Made by a program: the position numbers and the translations under genes
Part shown: piece by piece, positions 8,542 through 17,123 of the stretch
Layout: the number at the start of each line of letters is the position of its first letter
Position numbering within the stretch: position 1 is the first letter of the stretch
Assembly (NCBI GenBank): GCA_023443455.1
Contig: JAEZUE010000107.1
Location: 92,646-156,645 of the forward strand
Direction of reading: 5' to 3'
DNA: 64,000 nucleotides
Source: Verrucomicrobiota bacterium
Lineage (GTDB): Bacteria > Verrucomicrobiota > Verrucomicrobiia > Opitutales > Opitutaceae
The notes under the pieces: model-generated
Database searches by the model: none
Seen by the model: only the letters and a program-made list of their open reading frames with translations
What the model was told of the DNA's origin: nothing

Positions 8542-8958
8542 CTAGTCGTCGAAACCGCCGCGCCGGTTGGCCTTGCGCTTGGCGCGGTGCTTCTTGCCGA
8601 CGAGCATGCGCGCCTTCTGCGCCCGCGAACGTTGCCGGGTCCGCCGGCGTTCGAGCTCCTTCTCGTCGCGCGCGGCGGCCAACGCCGAGGTCCGCCGTTG
8701 CTCCAGCCGTGTCGCCAGCTCCGCCCAGGCGAGCTCGCGGTTGCGCGTCTGCGAACGTTCGCGCTGCATGCGCACCTCGATCCCCGAGGGCCGGTGCAGC
8801 AGCTGCACCGTCGAAGAGGTCTTGTTGATCTTCTGGCCCCCCGGACCGCTGCCGAGGATGAAGCGCTCCTCGCACTCGGCCACGCGCACCCCGGCCTTCG
8901 CCAGGCGGGCCGCCAGGGCGTCGTCGTGCAGGAAAGCGAAGTCCGCGGCCGTGTGCAT
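8542..8958 (-). CDS. GGQ-domain peptidyl-tRNA hydrolase / release-factor-like protein
   Basis: The protein holds the release-factor catalytic loop GSGPGGQKINKTSS, whose GGQ glutamine hydrolyses peptidyl-tRNA on the ribosome, followed by the strand VQLLHRPSGIEVRMQ and the typical QTRNRELA helix. The C-terminus is strongly basic (KARMLVGKKHRAKRKANRRGG), as in ArfB/YaeJ-type rescue factors where it enters the empty mRNA channel. It lacks the codon-recognition domain of RF1/RF2. I chose the ATG at 8958 (MHTAADFAFLHDD); an in-frame ATG at 8997 would add 13 residues. A role in ribosome rescue is likely but not proven. Confidence 0.87.
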   Translation of the reverse strand: MHTAADFAFLHDDALAARLAKAGVRVAECEERFILGSGPGGQKINKTSSTVQLLHRPSGIEVRMQRERSQTRNRELAWAELATRLEQRRTSALAAARDEKELERRRTRQRSRAQKARMLVGKKHRAKRKANRRGGFDD

Positions 8959-9074
8959 TTCGCGGAGGAGAACGGCACAACGCCCGCGCCGGGGCAAAGC
9001 AAACCCGTGGGAGTTTCGCCCCGCCGCTCTTCCGGCTTTTCCTCGCGCGCCGCCCGCCTACCCTCCGCGCCAAC

Positions 9075-9599
9075 ATGGAACACTACGACTTCCACCGGGA
9101 ATTCCGCGCCATCCACGACAAGGCCGTGAAGCAGTATTCACTCGGCAAGCGCACGCTGGACGGCTTCTTCACCAAGCCCGAGCTCGCTTTCCTCGCCTCC
9201 ATCGGCTCCCGCGCCCAGGACCTCTACGACTACGCCGAGGACGCCGCCAACTACGGTGAGCCCGACTTCGAGACCGCCCTGCTCGTGCAGGGCGTGCGCC
9301 GCAGCTACTTCCTGCTCGTCCAGAAGGGCGAAGCGTCGAAGGTCGTGCTCGACGAGGCCTCGCTCCCCGCCAAGACCGACGCGATCCGCGGCATCGAGTG
9401 GCTGCCCCGCCTCATGCCCAAGGCCCGCGCCAAGCTCCGGGGCGAGCTCCCCGCCACCCTGATGTATGGCTGTGGCGGAGACCGCCGTTTCTTCAAGCAG
9501 CACGACATCCACCCCGCCGAATTCCTCCAGGTGGTGTGGCAGCTCGGCGACAACGACAAGGCCGTCGTCGACTGGGTCGCCGCCCGCGCGAAGCTCTGA
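9075..9599 (+). CDS. DUF5069-type protein of unknown function
   Basis: A 174-residue soluble protein without signal peptide or membrane segments. The block RLMPKARAKLRGELPATLMY followed by GCGGDRRFFKQHDI matches my recollection of the DUF5069 core (D/K-A-R-A-x-L-x-G-E then a F-F segment), a family I associate with Verrucomicrobia and Planctomycetes. The function is not known. The start ATG at 9075 lies 116 bp from the divergent release-factor-like gene. Repeat copy B begins about 5 bp after the stop codon. Confidence 0.75.
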   Translation: MEHYDFHREFRAIHDKAVKQYSLGKRTLDGFFTKPELAFLASIGSRAQDLYDYAEDAANYGEPDFETALLVQGVRRSYFLLVQKGEASKVVLDEASLPAKTDAIRGIEWLPRLMPKARAKLRGELPATLMYGCGGDRRFFKQHDIHPAEFLQVVWQLGDNDKAVVDWVAARAKL

Positions 9600-9604
9600 G
9601 CTCT

Positions 9605-9735
9605 GATGATGCGCTCGAGAGGCGAGCGTCGAGGGACGAACGCCAAAGCATCGGTGGCGAGCTTCCAGCACGAGTGCTTCGCTCGCTCTCCATTGTGATC
9701 GGCCCCTCGACGCTCGTCGCTCGACCGCATGCTTG
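9605..9735 (+). repeat. ~135-bp terminal-inverted-repeat element, copy B
   Basis: Same orientation and nearly the same sequence as copy A: left end TGATGCGCTCGAGAGGCG, central GCACGAGTGCTTCGCTCG, right end CTCGACCGCATGCTTGG. It is slightly shorter than A because one TCACTCG unit is missing near the right end. It starts 5 bp after the DUF5069 stop and ends just before the convergent gene. Confidence 0.85.
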
Positions 9736-9771
9736 GCCGAGCCGGATGCGCCGCTCCCGGAGCGCATCCGC

Positions 9772-10749
9772 TCACCGCCCCTCGCGCATCGCGCGGAAAC
9801 GCTCCATGCGCAATGCCGCCAGCCGGAGGTCGTCGGTCGACGCCTCCTGCGAGGCACGGAGCGACTCGAGCTGCGCCGGAGTGAGAAATGCCGCGGCCGA
9901 AGCCAGCGCGGCGGCGTCGGCCGCCGTCTTGCGGACCAGCGCCGCCTCGACCTCGGCCGCGGAGGCATCGGGCCGAAACGACGCGAAGGCGGCCCCGCCT
10001 CCCCCGGGCCCCCGACCGGGAGGCGCATCGCCAGTGGCGGCAACCGCCGGATTCTGCGCCAGCACCGCGATGAGTTGCTCCTGCTGCTGCGCCGACAACG
10101 GCGTACCGGTCTGCGCGAGCTGCTGGGCGAGCGACGTCACCGTGCTGCGCTCGCCATACGTGCGATCGTAGTCCTGCAGCTGGGCGAAACCCGCGGCGCC
10201 CAGCAGGGTCTGCAGCGCATCCGAAGTATCGGCACCGGCCTCCTGCGCGAGGTCGCGCGCCTCGTCGCGGCCGAGCCGCTGCAGGCGCGCCAGCCGCCAG
10301 GCATCGCCCTCCGACATCTCCCGCTCCGCGAGCAGGCTCGCCAGCCGCGTCGCCTGCTCCCCGGTGAGGCCGAGCTTGGCGACCAGGGCGGCGTAGCGCT
10401 TCGCCATCTGGCGCTGCCGCTGCTTGAGCACCAGCGGTGCGATCTCGGGGTCGCTCGAAAGATCCGCCATCCGCTCCCAGCGGCGCCCGCCACGATCCCG
10501 CGGCGCGGCCGCCTCCGCCCTCTCGGCCATAGCCGACGCGGCGGTCGGGGCGGGCGGGGCCGGAGCGTCGACGCCGGCGGTTGCCGCCGACACACCGGAG
10601 CGTTGTTCGAGCTGGGCGACACGCAGCTGCGCCTCCGCCAGTTTCGCCTCCGCCTTCCGGGCGGCGCTCCACTGGCTCAACGCCAGCAAAGCCAGGACGA
10701 TCAGGGCCACAAACCCCACGACGGGCACGACGATTCGCGAACGTTGCAT
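9772..10749 (-). CDS. Membrane-anchored, helical periplasmic protein of unknown function
   Basis: A 325-residue protein with one N-terminal transmembrane anchor (RIVVPVVGFVALIVLALLAL, residues 5-24), then a coiled-coil-like segment (ARKAEAKLAEAQLRVAQLEQR), a Pro/Ala-rich linker, and a long helical domain rich in Ala, Leu, Gln and Arg. The helical part (QRQRQMAKRYAALVAKLGL then TGEQATRLASLLAEREMS) is reminiscent of the LTxxQ-type helical repeats in periplasmic Spy/CpxP proteins, but similarity is too weak to assign. The C-terminus repeats the pattern (FLTPAQLESLRASQEA). Function unknown. Confidence 0.7.
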   Translation of the reverse strand: MQRSRIVVPVVGFVALIVLALLALSQWSAARKAEAKLAEAQLRVAQLEQRSGVSAATAGVDAPAPPAPTAASAMAERAEAAAPRDRGGRRWERMADLSSDPEIAPLVLKQRQRQMAKRYAALVAKLGLTGEQATRLASLLAEREMSEGDAWRLARLQRLGRDEARDLAQEAGADTSDALQTLLGAAGFAQLQDYDRTYGERSTVTSLAQQLAQTGTPLSAQQQEQLIAVLAQNPAVAATGDAPPGRGPGGGGAAFASFRPDASAAEVEAALVRKTAADAAALASAAAFLTPAQLESLRASQEASTDDLRLAALRMERFRAMREGR

Positions 10750-10939
10750 CGGACCGAAGACGCCCGGGCCCCCTTCGGGTTACCAACCCAAAGACGCCCC
10801 CGCCCCCAGCCCGCCGGCAACCCGCGCCTGGCGGGCGAGTCGACCTTTGCCATGCACCGGCACCCATCCATTGCGGGACCCGCCCTGTGGGCGTAGATTC
10901 CGGCGGTTCCGCCACCCAACCCTCAACCCCCTCCTCGCC

Positions 10940-11665
10940 ATGGAAACGCATCCGTCCATCGACAAGGCCACGGCCTACTTCGACGTCCAACTCGGCCAAA
11001 TTCCCGGCGAGCGCAGGATCGCAACCGCCCCGTTCATCACCATCTCCCGCGAATCCGGCACAGGGGGCTCCGCCCTCGCCGAGGAGATCGCCCGCCGGCT
11101 CAACCGGCTCCAGGAAGTCGAGGCCCCCGCCTGGACGGTCTTCGACCGCGATCTCGTCGCCCGCATGCTCGAGGACCAGCACCTCTCGTCATCGTTGGCC
11201 CGATACCTGCCCGAGAACAGGGTGTCGGAGATCGACGCCTCGGTCGGCGAGATCGTCGGCCTGCATCCGAGCATCTGGACGATGGTGCACGCCACCAACA
11301 ACCTGATGCGGCGGCTCGCCGCGCTCGGCCACGCGATCATCGTGGGCCGCGGCGCGAACTATGCCACCGCCGGTTCGCCGCACGGGCTGCACGTGCGCCT
11401 CGTCGCCTCCACCGCCCGCCGCGCCGTGCACACGGCCGAGCAGCGCGGGCTCACCAACGAGCAGGCGGCCGCCGTGAACCGCAAGACCGACCACGCGCGG
11501 CGCGACTTCGTGCGCTCGTTCTTCGACGCCGACATCGACGACCCGGGCGCCTACCATGTCGTCGTGAACATGGACCACTTCACGACCGGGACCGCCGCCG
11601 ACCTCGTGGTCTCCATCCTCCGGTCACGCGAGAAGGCGGAGGAGCCCCGCGCCCGCGCGGTTTGA
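10940..11665 (+). CDS. Cytidylate-kinase-like P-loop protein
   Basis: A 241-residue protein whose N-terminal block ITISRESGTGGSALAEEIARRL is the phosphate-binding loop of the cytidylate-kinase-like family (AAA_26 type), with GTGGSA in place of the classical GxxGxGK. The segments FDRDLVARMLEDQHL and GHAIIVGRGANY, and VRLVASTARRAVHTAEQRGL with its arginine-rich lid, follow the order in that family. The ATG at 10940 is chosen because similarity begins shortly after it, although the frame is open further upstream. These proteins are often annotated as cytidylate kinase without proof of substrate; a canonical cmk may exist elsewhere. Confidence 0.82.
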   Translation: METHPSIDKATAYFDVQLGQIPGERRIATAPFITISRESGTGGSALAEEIARRLNRLQEVEAPAWTVFDRDLVARMLEDQHLSSSLARYLPENRVSEIDASVGEIVGLHPSIWTMVHATNNLMRRLAALGHAIIVGRGANYATAGSPHGLHVRLVASTARRAVHTAEQRGLTNEQAAAVNRKTDHARRDFVRSFFDADIDDPGAYHVVVNMDHFTTGTAADLVVSILRSREKAEEPRARAV

Positions 11666-11678
11666 CCGCTCCGCCTGA

Positions 11679-14219
11679 TCAGCCGGAGCGGGTGGCCGCG
11701 CGGCCGTCGATGGCGGTGCGCACCCGGCCGAGCAGTTCGCGTGGGGTGAAGGGCTTGCGAATGACCTCGGTGGCCTCGAGCAACCCATCCTGAAGGTGGT
11801 GGTAGCTGTAGCCGGTGGCGAACAACACCGGCAGCTCCGGGTCGCGGCGGCGCAACTCGTCGTGGGCCACCCGGCCGTTGCAGCGCGGCATGACCACGTC
11901 GAGAATCGCCAGATCGATCCGGCCCGCATGGGCCGCGTGCACGGCGAGCGCCGCCTCGCCGTCGCGGGCCGCGAGCACGCGGTAGCCAGCCTGCGCCAGG
12001 ACCCGCTGCGCGATATCCAGGACCTGCTCGTCGTCCTCGGCCAGCAGAATGGTCTCGCCCCCGCCCTGCAGGCTCGCGAGTTCGGGCGGCGCCTCCGCCC
12101 CGGCCCCCGCCTCGGGGCTCTCCGCCGCCGGCAGGTAGAAACGGAAGGTCGTGCCGAGCCCAACCTCCGAATACAGATGGATGAAGCCGCCGTGCTGCCG
12201 CACGATCGCGTACACGGTGGCGAGGCCCAGCCCCGTCCCCCGCCCGACCTCCTTGGTCGAGAAGAACGGCTCGAAGATGCGATGCTGGATCTCCTTCGGG
12301 ATGCCGACGCCCTCGTCGGACACGGCGACCACGACATGCCGGCCGGGCCGCGCATCGGCATGCTCCGCGCAATACTCCGAGTCGAGCTCCACCACCTCGG
12401 TCTCGACCGTGAGCCGCCCGCCGTCGGGCATCGCGTCGCGGGCATTGACGCAGAGGTTGATGAGCACCTGCTCGATGCGTCCAGGATCGGCGAGTACGGG
12501 CAGCGGACCGGGTGCCGGCGGGATGACCAGAGCAATGTCCTCGCCGATGAGTCGGCGGACCATGCGCGCGGTCTCGGCCACCAGGGCTCCGAGCTCGACC
12601 GGCCGGAGCCGCAGCTCCTCCCGGCGACTGAAGGCGAGCAGCTGTTGCACCAGATTCACCGCCCGCTCGCTCGCACGGGAGATCTCGCCGAGCGAACCAT
12701 GCACCGGATGGCCCGCGGGCGCATCCATCGAGGCCAGGGTCACGTTGCCGGTGATGACCTGAAGGATGTTGTTGAAATCGTGCGCGATGCCGCCGGCCAG
12801 CCGGCCCACGGCCTCCATCTTGCGCGACTGCACGAGCTGGTCCTCGAGGGCGAGCTCGTGGGAGATGTCGCGTTTGACCGCGACGAAGTGCGAGATGCGG
12901 CCCCGCTCGTCGCGCAGCGGGGTGATGCAGGTGTTTTCGGTGAAAAGCCCGCCGTCTTTGCGGCGGTTGTGGAGCCGCCCCCGCCAAGTGCGGCCGGCGA
13001 GGAGCGTCGACCAGAGATCGCGGTAGAACGCCTCGTCGTGGCGGCCGCTTTTGAGGATGCGCGGGTTGCGCCCATGGACCTCGTGGCGCCGATACCCGGT
13101 GTTCTCCTCGAAGGCGTTGTTCACATAGACGATCCGGCCGTCCGCGTCGGTGATCGCGACGGCCTCGCCGGCATGGTTGAGCGCCGTCGCCAATAGACGG
13201 TTCTCGCGCTCGACCAACCGCACGTCGGAAAGGTCGCGCACGAGCGCCAGATGGAAACGGCGCGAGCCATGGACGCTGCTGCTCAGCGAGACCTCGGTCT
13301 CGAAGGTGCGCCCGTCCTTGCGGCAATACAGCCACCGGAAGCGCAACGGCGCCGCGACGGCCTCCGCGAGCAACCGCTCGGCCTCGGCGGCCGAGCTGCG
13401 GCCGTTGGGCTGCAATTGCGCGCTCAGCGAAACCACCGACTGGCCGCGCAGCTCCTCGGCCGAGAAGCCGAAAGCGACGCGCGCCTGCGTGTTGAATTCC
13501 ACGATCCGCTCGTTCTCGAGCACCAGCACGGCATCTCCGGCCATCTCGAACATCGAGCGGAAATGCCCCTCGACCACGCGCAGCTCGTCGTTGGCCCGAT
13601 GCAGCGAGTCGCCGGCATGGCGCCAAAAAAGCACGACACAACCGGCAAAGGCGAACAGCGCGAGGTTGCTCGCCCAGGCCCAACCGCCCGCCATCGGCTC
13701 CGGCGCAGCGATCGGCAGCGCAAACACCGAGACAACCGCCGCCGCGGCCAGACCGGCCCCGACCAGCAACCGGAAACACCAGCGAACCGTGCGCGACGGT
13801 GCGACCGACGAGATCAGAACCGTCAGCAAAGCGAGCACGAAGCCGCCGCCCGAGAGGCCCCAGACGAGCAGCTCGGCCAAGGCGGCCAACGTCACCGCCG
13901 AGCCGTAGAGCGCCAGGCGTATCCGCGCGGGGACCCGCTTCCGCGCCAGCGATACCGCGGTCGCGAAAAGAAGCAGCCCCAGGTGCCACCAGAGAAGCCA
14001 GCCGCGACGGGCCGCGCCACCATACACCGGGATCGCGAGCAGCACCGACACCGCCGCCAGAGGCGAAAACCAAAGCAACAACCGGTCGAAGACCTCGAGC
14101 AGAGTCGAATCGGGCGTGGGTGTCGCGGGCGGCGAACGGTCCGCTCCGTCGGCATGAACGTCGCCCTGCGGCGCACCGTCGCGAGCCGCTCCCGCGGTGC
14201 CATGGATCTCCGATGCCAT
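11679..14219 (-). CDS. Membrane-bound hybrid sensor histidine kinase / response regulator with two PAS domains
   Basis: An 846-residue hybrid kinase. About six hydrophobic helices lie between residues 45 and 205. Two PAS domains follow (FRSMFEMAGDAVLVLENERI, and LLATALNHAGEAVAITDADG). The dimerisation and phosphoacceptor helix contains GGIAHDFNNILQVITGN with the histidine to be phosphorylated. The ATP-binding domain shows INLCVNARDAMPDGG (N box), VSDEGVGIP (G1) and GRGTGLGLATVY (G2). A C-terminal receiver domain starts at ETILLAEDDEQVLDIA and has its phosphoacceptor aspartate in LAILDVVMP and the conserved lysine in IRKPFTP. No DNA-binding output domain is present, so an unlinked partner is expected. 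The inducing signal is unknown. Upstream lies a 612-bp region. Confidence 0.95.
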   Translation of the reverse strand: MASEIHGTAGAARDGAPQGDVHADGADRSPPATPTPDSTLLEVFDRLLLWFSPLAAVSVLLAIPVYGGAARRGWLLWWHLGLLLFATAVSLARKRVPARIRLALYGSAVTLAALAELLVWGLSGGGFVLALLTVLISSVAPSRTVRWCFRLLVGAGLAAAAVVSVFALPIAAPEPMAGGWAWASNLALFAFAGCVVLFWRHAGDSLHRANDELRVVEGHFRSMFEMAGDAVLVLENERIVEFNTQARVAFGFSAEELRGQSVVSLSAQLQPNGRSSAAEAERLLAEAVAAPLRFRWLYCRKDGRTFETEVSLSSSVHGSRRFHLALVRDLSDVRLVERENRLLATALNHAGEAVAITDADGRIVYVNNAFEENTGYRRHEVHGRNPRILKSGRHDEAFYRDLWSTLLAGRTWRGRLHNRRKDGGLFTENTCITPLRDERGRISHFVAVKRDISHELALEDQLVQSRKMEAVGRLAGGIAHDFNNILQVITGNVTLASMDAPAGHPVHGSLGEISRASERAVNLVQQLLAFSRREELRLRPVELGALVAETARMVRRLIGEDIALVIPPAPGPLPVLADPGRIEQVLINLCVNARDAMPDGGRLTVETEVVELDSEYCAEHADARPGRHVVVAVSDEGVGIPKEIQHRIFEPFFSTKEVGRGTGLGLATVYAIVRQHGGFIHLYSEVGLGTTFRFYLPAAESPEAGAGAEAPPELASLQGGGETILLAEDDEQVLDIAQRVLAQAGYRVLAARDGEAALAVHAAHAGRIDLAILDVVMPRCNGRVAHDELRRRDPELPVLFATGYSYHHLQDGLLEATEVIRKPFTPRELLGRVRTAIDGRAATRSG

Positions 14220-14831
14220 CGTTTCGTCCGGCTCAGCGCCCCTGTTTCACCGAGGCGAATCGGCAAGAGGCACATCGCAGAGGCGACGCGCCGAACTGAA
14301 GGCAAGGACTTGGGCGGGCGGAAGGGTGCATGGAAATGTGGAGGGGATGTTATCACATCTCGACCTTCAAGCAGGGACCTTTAGCCCGCGTTTCTAGGGG
14401 CGATCCCCGATCCGCCGGGAAGGGTAAACCCCGCGTCGGCAAGCACACGAATGAGGCACATCCCCGATTGAGGCCCCCTGCCGGAGGCGGCGCGCACGGC
14501 GCCAAACGACGCTCAACCCCGGCGGCAGGCCCGAGCGACCCGGAGGGCGAGAGCGCTGGCGAGCACACCGACCACATGCAACCAGAGATCGAAGCGGGAG
14601 GCTTCGGCGTGGAAGGTATTGGTGTGCCGTGCGTGCAACATGGTGGGGCGGTGTTGCCGTTTATCGGCCGGAGTTTAGCTCCCATTCAATACAACCGCTC
14701 CTCCGCTCCAGTTTTTGACACGGGTTTGCGCGATTTGCAGGGGTTTCACCCCGGGCCCGCGTCGCAGGCCACCCGGTACACCGCGACCGCCGCTGCCCGG
14801 AGACGGCTCGGAACGGGACCGGAGGCGGAAC
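14220..14831. other. Intergenic region upstream of the hybrid kinase
   Basis: These 612 bases lie between pheA (ending at 14832) and the kinase start. Apart from the possible 42-codon ORF described separately, I see no tRNA, riboswitch or clear operator. The stretch around 14340-14400 is less GC-rich than its surroundings and is a plausible promoter area for the kinase. Confidence 0.5.
14513..14641 (-). CDS. Possible 42-residue small protein
   Basis: An ATG-initiated frame on the minus strand encodes MLHARHTNTFHAEASRFDLW followed by LHVVGVLASALALRVARACR and RG. The second half is a short hydrophobic helix ending in basic residues, a pattern seen in small membrane peptides. The preceding bases are AACACCGCCCCACC, without a clear ribosome binding site. 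It sits in a 612-bp gap, which is long for this window. Coding status is uncertain; conservation in relatives would decide. Confidence 0.25.
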   Translation of the reverse strand: MLHARHTNTFHAEASRFDLWLHVVGVLASALALRVARACRRG

Positions 14832-15911
14832 CTACGGATTGACCACCGGATAGCTGCCCAGCCATTTCACCAACGGGCAGAACTGCCGGACCTCGTCCAC
14901 CGCCTCGGCCATCATCGGGTCGTCATGGTGCCCGGCGACATCGATGAAGAAATAGTAGTCCCACGCGCGTTTCTTGGTCGGGCGGGACTCGATCTTGGTG
15001 AGGTTGAGCCCGCGGCTCGAAAACGGGGAGAGCAGCCGCAGCAACGAACCCGAGTGCGAGGCCTGGTCGCCCAGCGAGATCAGGTAGGTGCTCACATCGC
15101 GGCCCGGCCCGGCGGAGCCCGACGACTGCCGGCCGATGACGAAGAAGCGCGTCGTGTTGCCGCGCACCGTCTCGATGCCGCGCTGCACCGCGGGCACCTG
15201 GTAGAAGTTGGCGGCCAGCTCGTTGGCCACCGCCGCGGCCCCCGGCTCCGCCTTGGCGATCTGCACCGCGCCCGCCGTGCTCGGTGCGTCGAGCAGCTGC
15301 GCGTGCGGCAGGTGCCGCTGGAGCCAGGCGCGGCACTGGCCCAGCGCCTGGTCCTTCGAGTACACCCTGGTGATCCGCTCGAGCGGCTCGTTCGAGATCA
15401 GGCAGTAGCTGATCTCCAGATACGTCTGGGCCACGATCTTGAGCTCGGTCTCGACGAAGAGGTCGAGCGCGTCGCGCACCGAGCCCTCGGTCGAGTTCTC
15501 GACCGGGATCAGGCCGTAGTCGGTCTCGCCCTTGGCCACCGCGGCGAAGATGTCGCCGAAGGTCGGCAGGCCGATGTAGTCGACGCTCGCGCCGAACTTC
15601 TCCATCGCGGCCTGGTGGCTGTTGGTGGCCTCCGGCCCGAGGTAGGCGATCTTGAGCGGCTGCTCCAGCGCGATCGCCGCGGACATGATCTCCCGATAGA
15701 TGGCGCGCAACGCCGGCGCGGTGATGGGGCCCTGGTTGCGCTCGCAGACCTTGCGGAAGACCTGCTCCTCGCGCTCGGCGACGTAGATCGCCCCGCCCTG
15801 CCGGCGTTTGATCCGGCCGATCTCGGAGGCCAGGCTCAGCCGGCGGTTGAGCGCCTCCACGATCTGGTTGTCGAGGGTGTCGATCTGCTGACGGCAATCG
15901 TCGATGTTCAT
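14832..15911 (-). CDS. pheA: Bifunctional chorismate mutase / prephenate dehydratase (P-protein)
   Basis: Makes phenylpyruvate from chorismate in phenylalanine synthesis. Residues 1-85 form an AroQ-type chorismate mutase (IDTLDNQIVEALNRRLSLAS, with RIKRRQGG and the REEQV helix). Residues 88-270 are the prephenate dehydratase domain, beginning KIAYLGPEATNSHQAAMEKF, with PVENSTEGSV and the catalytic TRF motif in GNTTRFFVIG. Residues 283-359 are an ACT domain carrying GSLLRLLSPFSSRGLNLTKI and the ESRP motif that binds phenylalanine for feedback inhibition. The 359-residue length is typical. It is 15 bp downstream of scpB. Confidence 0.97.
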   Translation of the reverse strand: MNIDDCRQQIDTLDNQIVEALNRRLSLASEIGRIKRRQGGAIYVAEREEQVFRKVCERNQGPITAPALRAIYREIMSAAIALEQPLKIAYLGPEATNSHQAAMEKFGASVDYIGLPTFGDIFAAVAKGETDYGLIPVENSTEGSVRDALDLFVETELKIVAQTYLEISYCLISNEPLERITRVYSKDQALGQCRAWLQRHLPHAQLLDAPSTAGAVQIAKAEPGAAAVANELAANFYQVPAVQRGIETVRGNTTRFFVIGRQSSGSAGPGRDVSTYLISLGDQASHSGSLLRLLSPFSSRGLNLTKIESRPTKKRAWDYYFFIDVAGHHDDPMMAEAVDEVRQFCPLVKWLGSYPVVNP

Positions 15912-15926
15912 GGGCGGGATACGCGC

Positions 15927-16889
15927 TCAGGCGGAAGGCTGTTCGGCCGAGGTCTTCGGATCCTCGTCGGCGGGCGGCTCCTCGGCGGCGGGCGCCGCGG
16001 GCGGCTCGTCCTCCACCGGCTCCTCGGGCGGATCGAGCGGCAACTCCGAAGTCTCGAGGCCGAGGTCCTTGTCGCCCACCGGCTCGGCCGTCTCCGACTG
16101 TTGGAGCCACTCGTCGATCTGGCGGTTCGAGAGCACGTCGGAGGCGGGCAGTTCGGCGAGGGACTTGATGCCGACGAACTCGAGGAAGTCGTCGGTGGTG
16201 CCGAACTGGATCGGCCGCCCCGGCAGGTCGGCCCGACCGGCCACGTAGATCAGGCCGCGTTCGAGCAGCTTGTTCACGCCGGCCTCGGCCGAGACCCCGC
16301 GGATCGCCTCGATCTCGCTGCGAGTGACCGGCTGGCGGTAGGCCACCACGGCCAACGTCTCCAAAGCCGCTTGGCTCAGGCGCACCGGCGGCGGCTCGTC
16401 GCGCAGCAGCCGCACCCAGCGTGCCGCCTTCGGATTGGTCACGAGGCGATACCCGCCGCTGCCATCGATGAGAAAATACACCTCGTCGCGCTCGCGCAGC
16501 TCGTTGGCGATGGCATCCATCGCCTCGCGGATCTGGTTGGCGGTGATCAGCGAGGGCACGTCCTGGTAGTACTCGGCGTCGGTCTCGGCCGGCGACAAGC
16601 CCGCCATGATTTCGGCCGCCGGATCGGGCGGCAACACCGCCTCGCCACCGGCCTCCACCACGGCCTGGCCTTCGATGACCGCCACCGGTTCGACCACGAC
16701 TTCGGCGGGCTCCTCGGGCGGCGCCGCATCGGCGGGCGCCTCGCTCGGCGCGGCGGCCTTGGCTTTCGCGACCAGTTCGGCCTCCTGATTGTGGAAACGG
16801 GTCAGGGTATCCTGGATTTCCTTGATCGTGAGCGGCCCGCTCGAGGCGAAGAGCAATGCGCGGAGGACTTTCTGGAGGTTGAACGCCAT
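15927..16889 (-). CDS. scpB: Segregation and condensation protein B (ScpB) with acidic insert and tail
   Basis: ScpB is the kleisin-associated winged-helix subunit of the SMC-ScpAB chromosome-condensing complex. The N-terminal sequence KVLRALLFASSGPLTIKEIQ and the second winged helix (RLSQAALETLAVVAYRQPVT then RSEIEAIRGVSAEAGVNKLL) are characteristic, as is RGLIYVAGRADLPGRPIQFG. At 320 residues it is much longer than usual (about 180-200) because of a Pro/Glu/Ala-rich insert at roughly residues 45-100 within the first domain and an acidic tail of about 70 residues. scpA is not next to it. Confidence 0.94.
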   Translation of the reverse strand: MAFNLQKVLRALLFASSGPLTIKEIQDTLTRFHNQEAELVAKAKAAAPSEAPADAAPPEEPAEVVVEPVAVIEGQAVVEAGGEAVLPPDPAAEIMAGLSPAETDAEYYQDVPSLITANQIREAMDAIANELRERDEVYFLIDGSGGYRLVTNPKAARWVRLLRDEPPPVRLSQAALETLAVVAYRQPVTRSEIEAIRGVSAEAGVNKLLERGLIYVAGRADLPGRPIQFGTTDDFLEFVGIKSLAELPASDVLSNRQIDEWLQQSETAEPVGDKDLGLETSELPLDPPEEPVEDEPPAAPAAEEPPADEDPKTSAEQPSA

Positions 16890-17123
16890 GCGGTGGAAGA
16901 CGAAGGGTCGAAAGCGCAGCTGTTTGGGTCAAGGCCGCGCCGCGGGCAACGCATTTGTTGGCCGACCTTCCCCGCCCGCCCCATCGCCACCGGTCGCCAC
17001 CATCCGCTACGGGCCGCGGCCCCGCCGCGCCGTCTCCACCGACGAAAGATCGCGGGTGGGGTCACCGGGAATTGACCGGGGGCGCGGTTTGTCATTTGTC
17101 CTCGGTCTTTCATCCTAACCGCC

